A stretch of DNA of 64,000 bases. Origin: Spongilla lacustris. Lineage: Eukaryota > Porifera > Demospongiae > Spongillida > Spongillidae. This document shows positions 43,165-55,328 of this stretch, in pieces. Position 1 is the first letter of the stretch. The number at the start of each line of letters is the position of its first letter. The notes below the pieces were generated by a model, which saw only the letters and a list, made by a program, of their open reading frames with translations, did no database searches and was not told the origin of the DNA. The DNA lies in NCBI GenBank assembly GCA_949361645.1, contig OX442431.1, positions 7,705,849-7,769,848 of the forward strand. The letters are read 5' to 3'. A program made the position numbers and the translations under genes.

Positions 43165-45118
43165 TTACCCTAATGAACCAGCAGGATCTTTAACCCCAAA
43201 CAGCCCAGCAGACTCTTTAACCCCATCTGGTGAGAAGCCATCGCTGTAGACACCACTACTGCTGCTATCAGAGATGTGGCCTTCATCACTGGTGTGTGCC
43301 ACCACTGGTGCAGGGCTCAACTTCCTGCTTCTTTTGAGTGGGGGTCGCACAAAATCCTCTTCCTCTTCATCCTCCCCAGCTTGTCCCACTTCCTCCACCT
43401 GCCTCACCTCCTCCATATTCCCAATGATCATATCCTCCACCTCTACCTCCACCTCTTCCTCCTCACCTGATCTCCTTTTGGAGCCCACCCTTCTGGATGC
43501 TCTATGTTGTGGGTCCCTTGATTTGTGCTTTTTGCCACGAAGCTTAATCTTGGTATCGTATTCTATTGTTCCACCATCAGGTAAGGTCTCCTTGTAATAG
43601 TAATGGCTTCCTGACTTGGAGGATGAGGTACGTTCAATGATGCCCGGCTCCTTCTGCTCAGGGAGTGTGGGGGGTGTGGCCGCTGGCCTGCCATCACCAC
43701 CCTCACATACACCATCCTCAATGAGGGGCGTGCCCTCTTTTGAGTTGGATGTGCTAACATTGTGTGTGGCAGGAGGTGGCTGATCGTTAAGGAAGGCGAT
43801 GAGGACAGCAATGTTGTCAGCCAGTAGGCCTTTAGACTTCCATCTTTGTAAAGCCTCATTGATAAGGGCTCTGACAACATCCTTGGACTCCTGATGGCAT
43901 AGTGTGTCATGCTCATAGTCCCAAATGAAGCTCACCACTTCGTTAGGAGTCATAACATTCCACAGACCGTCACTGGCAATGACCACAAATTTCTGTTCGC
44001 ACAGGTTTAGGGGCACAACAGTGACATCAGGACATGGGGAGACAGTGAACTTCTGGGTCCTCGGGCTGTACGACCAGAAGTCCCCCAGGGAACGAGACAC
44101 ACTCAAGAAGGGTATGCTGTCAGTCTGCTTGTCTTGCTCCAGGTCTGTGCTCGCTCTTAACCTCTGGCGCTGGCGCTCCCACACAACCCTGGGGACACCC
44201 TTCTTGCTAATCACCACATGTCCCCCTAGAGACAAGTGGAAAATGAGAGGTCTTTTTTGTAAACAGCTGCAGGACAGCTTTAAATGTAGTTTTCTTACCC
44301 AAGCTCTCAACCAGTAGGGTCTCTGATGGGTCATCCGGTTTGTGGTCTTTGGTAAGGACCTTGGCCAAGACTGCTGGTTCTCCTGGCATGTGTCTGTATG
44401 GGTTATTGACAGCTGTGGTGTGCGTGTTTGTGTGTAGGTGTGTTGTGTTTGTGTTGTATATCATGAGATGTGTGTATGTGTGCGTAGGTGTGTATGTGTG
44501 TGCGTGTTGTGTACGAATCCATGTGCGCGTGTATTTGTGTGTCAATGGAACAACGAAAAAAAAAGCGGCGAGCGTACAGTACCTAAAACGGCCGTTGAGT
44601 CCCCAACGTTCGCTACAAAGATCTTGTCCTGTCGGAAAATGACCGCCGAAGCGGTGGTCCCGGCTGTGCTGGGGTCGCCCATCTTGTTCGGCTTCCAAGT
44701 GTCTGTGATAAGAGGGTGGGAGGTGCACACAAGTTGGTGACGTACGCAAACCTACTCAGCTAAGTAAATGGCTTGTGTAAACAGCTTCCTGACTACGGGC
44801 GTTACCTCGGTGTTGGAGCATTTCTAGGTGGAGGCACTCAAAGGCGTCACGAATGCCTTGGCAGATGCTTTCTGTGTCCGAGAAGAGAAACTTGGGTTGG
44901 CTTTGAATGGCGTCCCACAGTCTCTCTCGAGCGTATTTAGCCGCCTCTTTGCCACCGTGCCCGTCGAACACAGCCACGTAGGCTTGCTCTCTCAGCTCCG
45001 GTATTTTCCGGAGGTCCTCGTTGGGCGCCAACTTCACGGACAAGTAGTCTTCCATGTGTTTTCTACCGCCCGAGTTGGTCTCCGCGGTAACGCTGATAGT
45101 TATTCCCTTATTCGGCAT
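43165..45118 (-). CDS. PPM1D: PPM1D/WIP1-like PP2C serine/threonine phosphatase
   Basis: Four exons, 44806-45118, 44583-44702, 44299-44412 and 43165-44225, give 535 aa (human 605). PP2C metal-binding motifs: SGGRKHMEDYL, VFDGHGGKEAA, GDPSTAGTTASAV, VGDSTAVLG, and the late SDGLWNVM and ADNIAVLI. Similarity to WIP1 rather than other PP2Cs rests on the KDHKPDDP and VPRVVWERQR segments and SRSLGDFWSY. In animals WIP1 dephosphorylates p53, ATM, CHK2 and p38 targets after DNA damage. The long C-terminal tail has basic stretches (RGKKHKSRD, RRVGSKRRSG, KRSRKLS) that fit nuclear localisation, and acidic EEEEVEVEVED. The final GG/GTAAG before the stop could be a donor, so a further exon is possible. 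Confidence 0.9.
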
Positions 45119-45770
45119 CTTTCTCGACACTGGACTCGACTTTGCTGTGTGCCTTTCGAAGAGATACTGGTTCTGTTGGTGTGAAGAAGCGTTTTTCCTG
45201 GGAAAGCCGTTAGGTCAAACTTGCATTCCGAAGGGCGTTCAAAGAAGTCTCGCTATAGCGCTAATTGAAAGGAAACGCCCATTGGTCGAAGCGGAAGTGG
45301 TTGATGGTTTTGCGTCACGAGCAACGGATGAAACCAATTATAATTCATTAGCGCAGCGTACCATAAGCTTAATTCTGCTTGTATGTCCATTTCTGCTTGC
45401 ATGTGAACTTATTTTTACTCGCATGTGTACTAGTAAGCCTATTTGTACTCGCATGTGTATGTGTAAGCCTATTTCTCTATTTCCTACTTCTATTCGCATG
45501 TGCCTACTACTCTACTGAACTCATTGACGGTTAACTAATTTACTTTCGTTACACATGTTAATTGTAGCCACTTTGCAATTAGCGCTGCTATCACGATAGT
45601 TGCTATGGTGATTACCGGTAGTGGTAATCGCCATTTTCTCTGGTAGGCTTCGCATGCGCTCAGTTCGTGGTACAAATATCTATCCCAACTTCTTATTACT
45701 GATTGCCATTTTGCCAGTTTTAATAATGCTTACATACAAAACAGTCACTTACATCTCCCAATGTTTGCAA
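45119..45770. other. PPM1D upstream / UPB1 downstream spacer
   Basis: PPM1D promoter region and UPB1 3' end. Imperfect repeats CTCGCATGTGTACTAGTAAGCCTATTT lie near 45418-45475. No gene seen. Confidence 0.45.
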
Positions 45771-48105
45771 TTAGTTGCTTGGTTCATACACTGCCTGAGG
45801 CTTGAAATCTGGTCTACAGGCATCTGAAATCTCCTTTCCATACATGTCGAGCCGCATAGTCATCTGAAGGTAGTCCAGCCAATCAGATAAAGGCCACACC
45901 CACAAGCCACCAACAAACTCACAGGAAAGCTCCACTTGTCTCGAACCTGTCTGACTAGATTCAAGTCTATCTCGCCCACCAACAAACCATCATGTACTCT
46001 GCTTAGGCCCTGTAGGAGATGACAGAAAGGGTACAATCCGGCCCCCCCTCCCCCCCACCCCCCCGGGGGGACTCACTGGAGTTCTGCTGGCATCAGGTGC
46101 AGCAATGTAGCTGGAGCCATAGAAATGCCCAAAGGCCTTGTGAGCTAAATACAAAAAAGCACCACTATTAATAATGTCAACTAAACCAGCAATTGTTATT
46201 GTTGCACCTGGCTTCCCATCCCCAGATGTGAACTCATGAGGGAACACTTCCTAGGGAGGGGAGTAGGGGACAAAAGTTTTACTACAGTACAGTTTTAGTA
46301 ATCTCCAGTAATCTTACAGTTCCAACACGATTATTACAAGCCACGAAGTATGAGTTAGCAATGGCTGCATTCCTTGCTTCAATAGGCCACAAGGGCTCAC
46401 TGGAAAAAAACGAAGGGGAAGGTAAGAGTTAAAAATAGAAATTAAGCACCTTACCTCAGCGCACCAACAGTTGCAGAAGGGTTAAACACAATCTCAGCTC
46501 CATTCAACCCGTAGGCCAGCCAGTTAAGAGGATGATGACGTCCATAGCAGATATTCACAGCAATGCGACCTGGAGAGGGGTAACCCCTTCATCAGGGCCA
46601 CCACCCCCCTCTCCTTCCCTACCAAAGTGCGTATGGAACACCTTATGGCCACTGTTTCCCTCCATGTAGTATGTTGACTGAGGACACACCCACAGGACAC
46701 AAGTCATAACACACCCACCTCATTAAAGTCACTACACCCACCTCACTACACCAACCTCATTAAAGTCACTACACCCACCTCATTAAAGTCACTACACCCA
46801 CCTCATTAAAGTCACTACACCAACCTCATTAAAGTCACTACACCCACCTCATTAAAGTCACCAACTCTTGGAATGTGGTTTTTGCGACTGGTGCCCATCA
46901 CCTTCCCAGAGTTGGAGATGACCACAGCACTGTTCCACACAATGTCAGAGTGCGCATCATCCCTCTCCAAAATGGGACACACTATGACCATGTTGTATTT
47001 CTTAGCCATCTGGTCACCAAATTGTGAAAGAAAAAGATCATTGTCTATCTAGAAAGTTCCTAAGTGGGAGAGGCAGCTCCCCCCAAGAGGCAGCTCCCCC
47101 CAAGAGGCAGCTCCCCCCAAGAGGCAGCTCCCCCCCAAGAGAGCTCCCCCCAAGGCAGCTCATGCCCCTTACCTCCTTGCATAGCTGTACAGATGGCCCA
47201 CTCTCAGGTGACTCAGCCAACTCAAGCCACGGTTGTTTTTCTCTTGTACAGAAAAAGAATGGAGTAGCTAGTGATGGGAATGGAGGGAGTGAAAGGGTTG
47301 GGGAGGAGGGAAGTGTAAAAGGAGTGAGAGTGAAGGGTGAAGAGGGAGGAGAATGAAGGGTGAGGAGGGAGGAGGGAGTGAGAGGGTTGGAGGAGGAAGG
47401 AGAGAGTGAGAGTGAAGGGTGAGGAGGGAGGAGAGAGTGAGAGGGAAATGCGAGGAGGGAGGAGTGAGTGAGAATGAAGTGTGTGGAGGTAGGAGAGAGT
47501 GAGAGGATTGGGGAGGAGGAAGGATGAGGAGGGAGGAGAGAGCGGGCTAGATAGAGGGATACAGCAGGAGATGTAAGGTCCTTCCCCATGGTGGGGCCTT
47601 ACGCCAGCATTCTTGATAGCATATGATGTTCACGCCGCAAAGGTACGCAGCATATGTTATGTCCTGGATCCGGGCGTGTATGGCGGCTCTCTGTAGTACA
47701 TGGACATGCGTACACTCCGTTGGATGCGCTACGACGCGGCCCCGCTCTCTCTCACCTGGTCGGCTACGGGATCAGTGGTAGGCCGCACGATGTGGTTTTG
47801 CACAACAGCCACTCTGACCAGCCTTGGAGGCCTCGTTTGCTCCTCCGCAGCTGTAATCCTGTACGCTTTGACCTCAAAGTTCTTATCAGTTCCCAGCTTG
47901 AGAGCTTCCTCCGGGATTGAGAGAACCCTTTAAAACGAAAATGTCGTTGACGCGTGTGCACTTAGTACTTGCATGAATTCTCCATAACGTACTCAGCAGG
48001 TCGACCATAAAGAATCCTTTTTAGCTCCGATAGTTCCCGCTCATCCAAACCTTTCTGCGCCTTCTCTAGCAGGCCCTCAACACTGCACACCTCCTCACAA
48101 GACAT
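45771..48105 (-). CDS. UPB1: Beta-ureidopropionase (beta-alanine synthase)
   Basis: Twelve exons with consistent phase: 47993-48105, 47756-47927, 47603-47690, 47173-47267, 46848-47009, 46623-46677, 46455-46569, 46318-46399, 46208-46250, 46077-46144, 45923-46009 and 45771-45863. Total 390 aa (human 384). This nitrilase-superfamily enzyme hydrolyses N-carbamoyl-beta-alanine and N-carbamoyl-beta-aminoisobutyrate in the last step of pyrimidine breakdown. Catalytic elements: the Glu segment [14 protein letters not shown], Lys in [14 protein letters not shown], and the nucleophile Cys in [13 protein letters not shown]. Downstream [23 protein letters not shown] and [19 protein letters not shown] are family hallmarks. 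The first 37 residues match the animal-type N-terminal helix. Introns are short (43-70 bp) except three with minisatellites. The 3' end of exon 46848-47009, including the donor, is tandemly repeated in the following intron. Confidence 0.95.
46720..46862. repeat. 23-bp tandem repeat containing the UPB1 exon-5 donor
   Basis: About six copies of CACCCACCTCATTAAAGTCA, then CTA (plus strand). On the coding strand each copy reads GACTTTAATGAG followed by GTGGGTG or GTTGGTG, so each recreates the end of the exon and a potential 5' splice site. Confidence 0.85.
47270..47575. repeat. Purine-rich minisatellite in UPB1 intron
   Basis: Imperfect GTGAGAGTGAAGGGTGAGGA and GGGAGGA units fill the 335-bp intron between exons 47603-47690 and 47173-47267. 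Confidence 0.8.
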
Positions 48106-48247
48106 TTCGCGTACTATTTTAAATCACACGAGCTACGTAATTTCATTACATTTATTAAATTCTATTCTTTTATTCTTTTTTATTTTTTATTTCGCGCCGT
48201 AGGCGTGTGTCAGCATAACCTCTCGAAGTCTCGCAGAAATAACAGCG
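48106..48247. promoter_or_regulatory. Bidirectional promoter between UPB1 and AACS
   Basis: Only 142 bp separate the two start codons, which point away from each other. The interval must hold both 5' UTRs and the core promoter(s). It contains an AT-rich centre (about 48145-48192, ATTCTTTTATTCTTTTTTAT) and a GC-richer flank on the AACS side. The role is inferred from geometry alone. Confidence 0.7.
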
Positions 48248-48772
48248 ATGCAGGCTCCAAAGCTGATGTGGAAACCTCGTGGACAAAGGACGAACATCGA
48301 TGAGTTTAGGGAGCGGGTGAACAAGAAATACGGCACAAATCACAGTACGTTCATATAAATGTGTATGCTGCTGAGGGGTGGCGGGGTGCAGCGTGTGGGT
48401 GAAAATCACGGAGCTAGTGCGCGGCATTAGGTTTCCCGCACATGCGGCATGCACGTTAGCCATCATGGGTGGCTGGCAGAGCAAGCTTATCTTCTTGCTC
48501 TGAGGTGTGTTCTTAACGCCAGCTGACATACGAGCCACTTCTATGAATTGCATTAAATACGTGCTATTTCTGGTGGCCTGACGCTATGGTGTGACTTCGG
48601 AAGGTAGCGCGCCCCATTTACTGACACACATACCATTGCTGCGCAGGCGATTACCATGATCTGTGGAAGTGGTCTATCGAGTCGTATGACCAGTTCTGGG
48701 GTGAATTCTTCGCGTACTCAAACATTTTGTACTCTCAGCCATATGAAGAGGTAACACACACACACACACACA

Positions 48773-48804
<32 letters not shown>

Positions 48805-51212
48805 TACACACATACACATACATACGCATACACACACACATACACATACATACACACATACATACACATACACATACACATGCACACTGACCAACACCCT
48901 CATGTGCAGCACTCTCATGTGCAGCACTCTCATGCTCACTGACCAACACCCTCATGTTTGCTTCATGATGCATAGGTGGTGGACATGAGGAAAAGTATTG
49001 TGGAAATCCCAGAGTGGTTCAGGGGATGCAAACTGAATTATGCAGAGAACCTACTTAGGCTTGATGGAGACAAGGTTGCTCTGATTACCTGTGGTGAGTC
49101 CTCCAAGTCCTGGCCCTTTGGTGCTGTTTCCTTATCCACCCATCCTCCTCTCCCTTTCCTCTCCCTTCCCTCTTCCTTCTCCTGTTCCTCTCCCTTCCCT
49201 CTCCTCTCCCCTCCCTTCCCTCTCCCCTTCCTCTCCCTTCCCTCTCCCCCTCCTGTCTCTCTCCCCCCCCCCCCCCCCCCCCCCTTTCCAGGTGAAGGTC
49301 AGGTACCTGCTCGGGTCACATTTGCTGAGCTTCGGAGGAGAGTTGCAAGCATTGCAGCTGCCCTTAAAGCTGTGGGTGTGGTCAAGGGTGATAGGGTGGC
49401 TGGTATGTTGTGCTAACAGTGTTGGCTTGTTGTGCTAGAAGGGTGTGGTTCTCTGTTGCCAGGTTACCTACCAAACTGTGCCTTGGCAGTAGAAGCCATG
49501 CTGGCCACAGCTAGTTTGGGAGCTGTGTGGACATGCACATCCCCTGACTTTGGGGTCAATGTGAGTGCTGATGTACCCCAACTTTGGGGTCACTGTGAGT
49601 GCTAATGTACCCCAACTTTGGGTGCTAAAGTACCCCTGCCATCCATATTCAGCTTACCCACCTATCTCTCTTGCCACTCCCCCTTATTGCCCCTCCCCCT
49701 TCTTGCCCCTCCCCCTTCTTGCTCCTCCCCCTTCCCCCCACCCAACCTTCATGTGCCGTAAATCTTCTTTCAGGTGGAGCACAGCTCTTAAATAATGCTA
49801 AATAGCCATATTTAATAATGCTAAATAGTTATACATGTTTAACTGCTCTGTTGATCACACATCCACACATCCACACACCCACACATCCACACATCATCAC
49901 ATCATCATGTCCTCTTATGCTTTACTCATCAGGGGGTCTTGGATAGGTTCTCGCAGATATGCCCAAAGGTCATATTCTCTGTGGAGGCAGTGAGGTACAA
50001 TGGCAAGGTGTGGGACCATCTGGAGAAGCTACGCAGTGTTGTAAATGGTAGGGCAGGGGGCGTGGCCTCCATCCCTTGGCAGAGAGGGTCTGAGTATGCC
50101 TCTCACCTTGTCCAGGCCTGACCTCTCTTGAAAGGGTGGTCCTATTCCCATTCTGTGGTACCAAAGACATCGACACGTCACATATGCCTAACTGGTGGGT
50201 GGGCCCCACTAGTTGAAGCCATGCTCTAAAAGTGTTTGGTTTGCAGTGTGTTGTACGGTGACTTTGTACGCGGGTTTGAAGAGGCGACCTTGGAGTTCGA
50301 GCAGGTCCCCTTCAACCACCCTCTCTTTGTGATGTATTCATCGGGGACCACCGGGATCCCCAAGTGCATGGTGCACTCTGTGGGGGTGAGCCTTGGTTAC
50401 CATTGCCATGGTTACTATTGCCATGGCAGTTTCTGCCGTGGTTTCTGTTACTATGGTATCGGTTGTGATGCAGGGCACTCTGATAGAGCACCTTAAGGAG
50501 CATATCCTGCTGGGGGACATGACAAGCAAAGATACCATCCTTTATTATGCCACTGTGAGTGTGGGCATCATGTGACTGTCACATGACAATCGTCTCCTTT
50601 GCAGACTGGTTGGATGATGTGGAACTGGCTAGTGACTTCACTAGCTGTGGGTTCAACAGTCGTCCTGTACGACGGCTCTCCCTTTGTACCCAGTCCAAAC
50701 GTACTTTGGGATTGTGTGGACCAATTTGGGTATGTTGTGGAGGCTGGTGTGTGACTGGTCCTCAAGCGACCAATCATTGCAGCCTAACTGTTCTGGGCAC
50801 TGGAGCAAGATGGCTGGCAGCCCTGGAGGAGAAGAACATCCATCCAAGTATGGCCGCTGTGTGGGGATGGTGTGTGTGGGGATGGTGTGTGGGGGGATGG
50901 CCGCTGTGTGGGGATGGTGTGTGGGGGGATGGCCGCTGTGTGGGGATGGTGTGTGGGGACGGTGTGTGTGGGGACGGTGTGTGTGGGGATGGTGTGTGTG
51001 GGGATGGCTGCTGTGTGGGGATGGTGTGTGTGGGGATGGTTGCTATGTTATGATTGCTAAGTGCTGTCTTCGTGATAGTTGAAACCCATCGGCTTAGCAC
51101 ACTGCGCACCATCCTCTCCACTGGATCACCTCTGAAGCCCCAGAGTTATGAGTATGTGTACAAGTATATCAAGAAAGATGTTCTGCTGGGGTCCATCTCA
51201 GGTGTGTGTGTG

Positions 51213-51243
<31 letters not shown>

Positions 51244-52368
51244 TTGTGTGTGTGTGTTGTGTGTGTTTGTGTGTGTGTTGTGTGTGTTGTGTGTGTGTCG
51301 TGTGTGTGTTGTGTGTGTGTGTGTGTACAGTGTGCTTATGTGTGCAATGGGCTTGTGTGTGCAGTGTGCTTGTGTGTGCAATGTGCTTATGTGTGCAGTG
51401 TGCTTATGTGTGCAGTGTGCTTGTGTGTGCAATGTGCTTGTGTGTGCAGTGTGCTTATGTGTGCAGTGTGCTTGTGTGTGCAATGTGCTTGTGTGTGCAG
51501 TGTGCTTGTGTGTGCAGTGTGCTTGTGTGCATTGTGCTTGTGTGTGCAATGTGCTTATGTGTGCAGTGTGCTTGTGTGTGCAATGTGCTTGTGTGTGCAA
51601 TGTGCTTGTGTGTGCAATGTGCTTATGTGTGCAGTGTGCTTGTGTGTGCAGTGTGCTTGTGTGTGCAGTGTGCTTGTGTGTGCAATGTGCTTGTGTGTGC
51701 AATGTGCTTATGTGTGCAGTGTGCTTGTGTGTGCATTGTGTGCACATGATTACTTTGTTTCCATGGTAACCTAGGTGGCACGGATATCATTTCATGTTTT
51801 GTTGGTCAGAACCCAACCCTGCCTGTATACAAGGGGGAGATACAAAGCCGTAACCTTGGGTATTCTGTGGAGTCATGGAGCTTGGATGGTGAGAATGATG
51901 AAGGGAAGGGGAGGAGAGGAAGGGGAGAGGAGAGGGAGAGGAGAAGAGAGAGAGAGGAAGGGAATGGAAGGGGAAGGAAAGTGAGAAGAGCAGGGAGGGA
52001 GTGGAGGGGAGGGTGGCTGGTTATGAATGATACACATTTTCTTATAGGGAAGCCTGTTTATGATGAAAGTGGAGAGTTGGTTTGCACTAAGCCATTCCCG
52101 TCAATGCCTACTCATTTCTGGAATGACAAGGAGGGGGAGAAGTACCGCAAGGCTTATTTCTCAATGTTCAGTGGTGTGTGGGCCCACGGTGACTACTGTA
52201 TGGTCAGCTCCACTACTGGTGGTGTTGTTATGCTGGGGAGGAGGTGTGTCCCCTGTGTCCCATGTGTCCCCCATGTTGTCCCCATGTCCCCTGTGTCCCC
52301 CATGTCCCCTGTGTCCCCATGTCCCCTGTGTTACTAGTGATCTGTCTCATCCTATAACGTGTGTGTGT

Positions 52369-52430
<62 letters not shown>

Positions 52431-55328
52431 TGATGGCACACTGAACCCAAATGGTGTGAGGTTTGGAAGCGCTGAGATCTACACCATAGGTGAGGAGGTC
52501 ATGTGCAAACGTTAATGACCAGCTAACATCAATAACTATTAATGACCAGCTAACATCAATAACTATTAATGACCAACTAACATCAATAACTATTAATGAC
52601 CAACTATTATCAATAACTATTAAATACAATCAAGTACGATGTGTCCAAATACACCTGTATACTTCTTGCACTGACCATTGAATAAATCACGTTTGGATTA
52701 GATGTTGATGCATAAAAATGTACACATGTAATGTTCGTTATTCCTAATCACGGTGTGCATTTATTAGAACAGTGTTGCATGCCCTGTTATGTACCACCTT
52801 GTGTGGTCACCTTTCTACCAAACACAGTTGAGCACATAGAAGGAATTGCAGACAGCCTGTGTGTAGGACAGAAGCACGAGGATGATGAAAGGGTCATTCT
52901 GTTTCTTAAGATGGCCCCGGGATACAGGTCTGCTTGTGATCGTACTATCGCCCTACAGCTGAATTCCTATTGGTCCATTAGGTTCTCTGAGGAGGTGGTA
53001 CAGAAGGTGAAAGCTGAGGTGAGAAGTCAGCTCACTGCAAGACATGTTCCAAGCATAGTCTTGGAGACCAAGGATATCCCTGTGAGTGATCCAGCTGGTG
53101 TGCTGTGTATATTGGATGTCCACAATGCAATGCTCTTATAATTCCAGATTAGGATTACTTAAGTAACTGAATTCATGTACATACAATGGCTAAGTTGGGC
53201 AAATATGATTAAATTGAGTTCAGTTATTTAACTTGACATAATAAATTCATGATGAAAGTCACAACAGGTTGCACGTGTTTCAAATAAACATTAAACAGGA
53301 AATACTAACAGACTGCTACTTTGGGCTTCAAGTAATAACTTTAATAAATGACATTAATACTTTCACTATTGAAGATGGAAACATGAAATCAATTATAGTG
53401 TACTGCATACTCATAATTATCTTAAGTTAAATTAATCTTCAACTTAATAACTTTGATAACAGAGGGCCTTGAATACATTGATTTGAATCTTATCATATTT
53501 GTCTTTTGATTGTAATGTATGTGGTAAATTGATTCCAATCCTAAGTTATACTGATTTAATCTTTATCTCCAGACATCCTATGCGTATGACCATCATCCTA
53601 TGCATAGGACACAAGTTCAAATCTTTAATTTTAGCAAACCCATATGAACAGAAAACTAACCAAAATGTAGAAATGGTTAGCAATTCAGAAAATACTGGTA
53701 CTTCTTTGCAATCCTTCAAAGGCTGTCAAATGTGGTCAATACTAAAGACATGTTTTCGGTAAATTGTGTAGCAACCAACAAGAGAATGACATGTTAAAAG
53801 AAGGGGGTTAGTAAGACAGGTCTTTGGCACTATGCAAATAAAAAAGTACATTGTAGATTTGGAATTTGCATGAACGATACGTTTTTGTCAGTTGCATGTT
53901 TCTGGAGAATAGCCAAGTGAATGGACAAAATCTTGAAAAAGTACTGTGTGTGTTTATGGTAAAAATGGCAAAACCAATTAGAGTTAGAACACACCATAGA
54001 ATGCACACACACTTAAAAGAACAATGTCATTCTTTTTTTCTGTGGCAATTAAATTGTCTGCATAATGCATTTTTAAGAGCCGCATCTGTTTTTTTTTTGC
54101 ATCATGTAACCAAGGGTGTGATTAAAAAATTAGATTGCCAATTGGAAAATTTACCCTTCTTTTAACATGTCATTCTCTTGTTGGCACTGCTAATTCCCCT
54201 GAAGCCCCTCCCCCTGGGCGGTTCCTGATTTTTTTCAGTGTTATTTTAACATTGAAAATTTAAATAACATTATTTCAAGTATACAAGGTGTTTCTTAATC
54301 AAGGAAAATTGTTTATACATTAACCACAAGCAGTTAATTAACTGGTAATTGTTGTTAAAAGTTCTAACGGCAAAAGAAGACATGCTGGTGAAATAAAATT
54401 AATATAATCTTTAATGGTTAAATTAAAAGTCTACCCCTATTAATTATATTATTAATGTAGGGTGGATGGTTAGTTAAAAGCTGCAAACTGTAACTTCCGT
54501 TTAGAAGTTATTCATTGAAATCTTGATTTTTTTCTCTCGCAATGTACTTGATTTAGGTGTCTTGATTTAGTGGTTAGAATTTTTTTTTTTAAATTATTAA
54601 AATATAATTATATCTATTAATAAATTCAGCCAAGTTGATATTATTAAAATTCAAGGAAGTATTGGAGCTTTTGGATGCCTCTTAAATGATATGTGTTTAA
54701 TTAGACGTTATCGGGAATTATTAATTCGTTTTTTGTCAATTTTAATTTCTTTGATTTTAGTTAATTAATTTTTTAATTAATATAATATTTGGATCAACAT
54801 TTAAGCCCGCACTATTAGAGCATTTAGCAACAATTTACTGTTAATTTATAAAACAATTTTCCTTGATTGAGAAACACCAAACGAACTGTATCATTTCTGT
54901 GAATCGATTAATCTCTGGTTGTGGGGGCCAGTTTAGGTTAGTATACTAGCGCTGTACTCCCTTCTTTAGGTTAGTATACTAGCACTGTACTCCCTTCTTT
55001 AGGTTAGTATACTAGCACTGTACTCCCTTCTTTAGGTTAGTATACTAGCACTGTACTCCCTTCTTTAGGTTAGTATACTAGCACTGTACTCCCTTCTTTA
55101 GGTTAGTATACTATCTCATCCCTGTATGTCCCTTTACTCCTATTCTATCTCATCCCTGGATATCCCTGGATACTCCCTGTACACTAGTATACTATCAATG
55201 CAAAGAAAGTGGAGGTTGCAGTAAAGAAGATCATTGCTGGGGAAGATGTCAAGCAGAGGGGTGCCCTTGCCAATCCCGAGTCTCTTGATCTCTACTACAA
55301 CATACCAGAACTCAAGGTTCACACATGA
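48248..55328 (+). CDS. AACS: Acetoacetyl-CoA synthetase
   Basis: Eighteen exons with unbroken phase: 48248-48344, 48647-48750, 48976-49093, 49292-49402, 49463-49560, 49933-50047, 50116-50194, 50247-50385, 50474-50554, 50605-50729, 50783-50847, 51079-51201, 51775-51888, 52048-52243, 52431-52489, 52828-52927, 52982-53081 and 55188-55328. Total 654 aa (human 672). This cytosolic ANL-superfamily enzyme joins acetoacetate to CoA with ATP, feeding ketone-body carbon into sterol and fatty-acid synthesis. Motifs: P-loop [66 protein letters not shown], and C-terminal [18 protein letters not shown] with the expected lysines. The last intron is 2.1 kb and holds two inverted-repeat elements and a minisatellite. 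Several other introns hold tandem repeats at the donor. Confidence 0.95.
50848..51045. repeat. GGGGATGGTGTGTGT minisatellite at AACS donor
   Basis: Units of GTGTGGGGATGG, some with a CCGCTGT insert, begin directly after the exon ending at 50847 (donor GTATGGCCGCTGTGTGGGGA). Confidence 0.9.
51202..51752. repeat. GT-rich microsatellite grading into TGTGCTTGTGTGTGCA repeat
   Basis: The intron after AACS exon 51079-51201 begins GTGTGTGTGT and develops into about 24 units of CTTGTGTGTGCAATGTG-type sequence. Frames on both strands are open only because of the repeat. Confidence 0.95.
53775..54184. mobile_element. MITE-like element with 31-bp perfect terminal inverted repeats
   Basis: CCAACAAGAGAATGACATGT followed by TAAAAGAAGGG (31 bp) begins at 53775 and its exact complement ends at 54184. 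410 bp in total, no ORF, in the last AACS intron. I could not identify a clear target-site duplication. Confidence 0.85.
54287..54878. mobile_element. MITE-like element with ~28-bp terminal inverted repeats
   Basis: GGTGTTTCTTAATCAAGGAA then AATTGTTT at the left. The right end is the inverted complement with one mismatch (TTGATTGAGAAACACC). The interior is AT-rich and non-coding. It is also in the last AACS intron. Confidence 0.8.
54931..55110. repeat. 33-bp minisatellite
   Basis: About five and a half units of TTTAGGTTAGTATACTAGCA then CTGTACTCCCTTC, ending about 80 bp before the last AACS exon. Confidence 0.9.

Noticed and set aside
51054..51774. Frames of about 190-230 aa rich in Cys-Val-Gln
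   Set aside because: Repeat translation inside an AACS intron.
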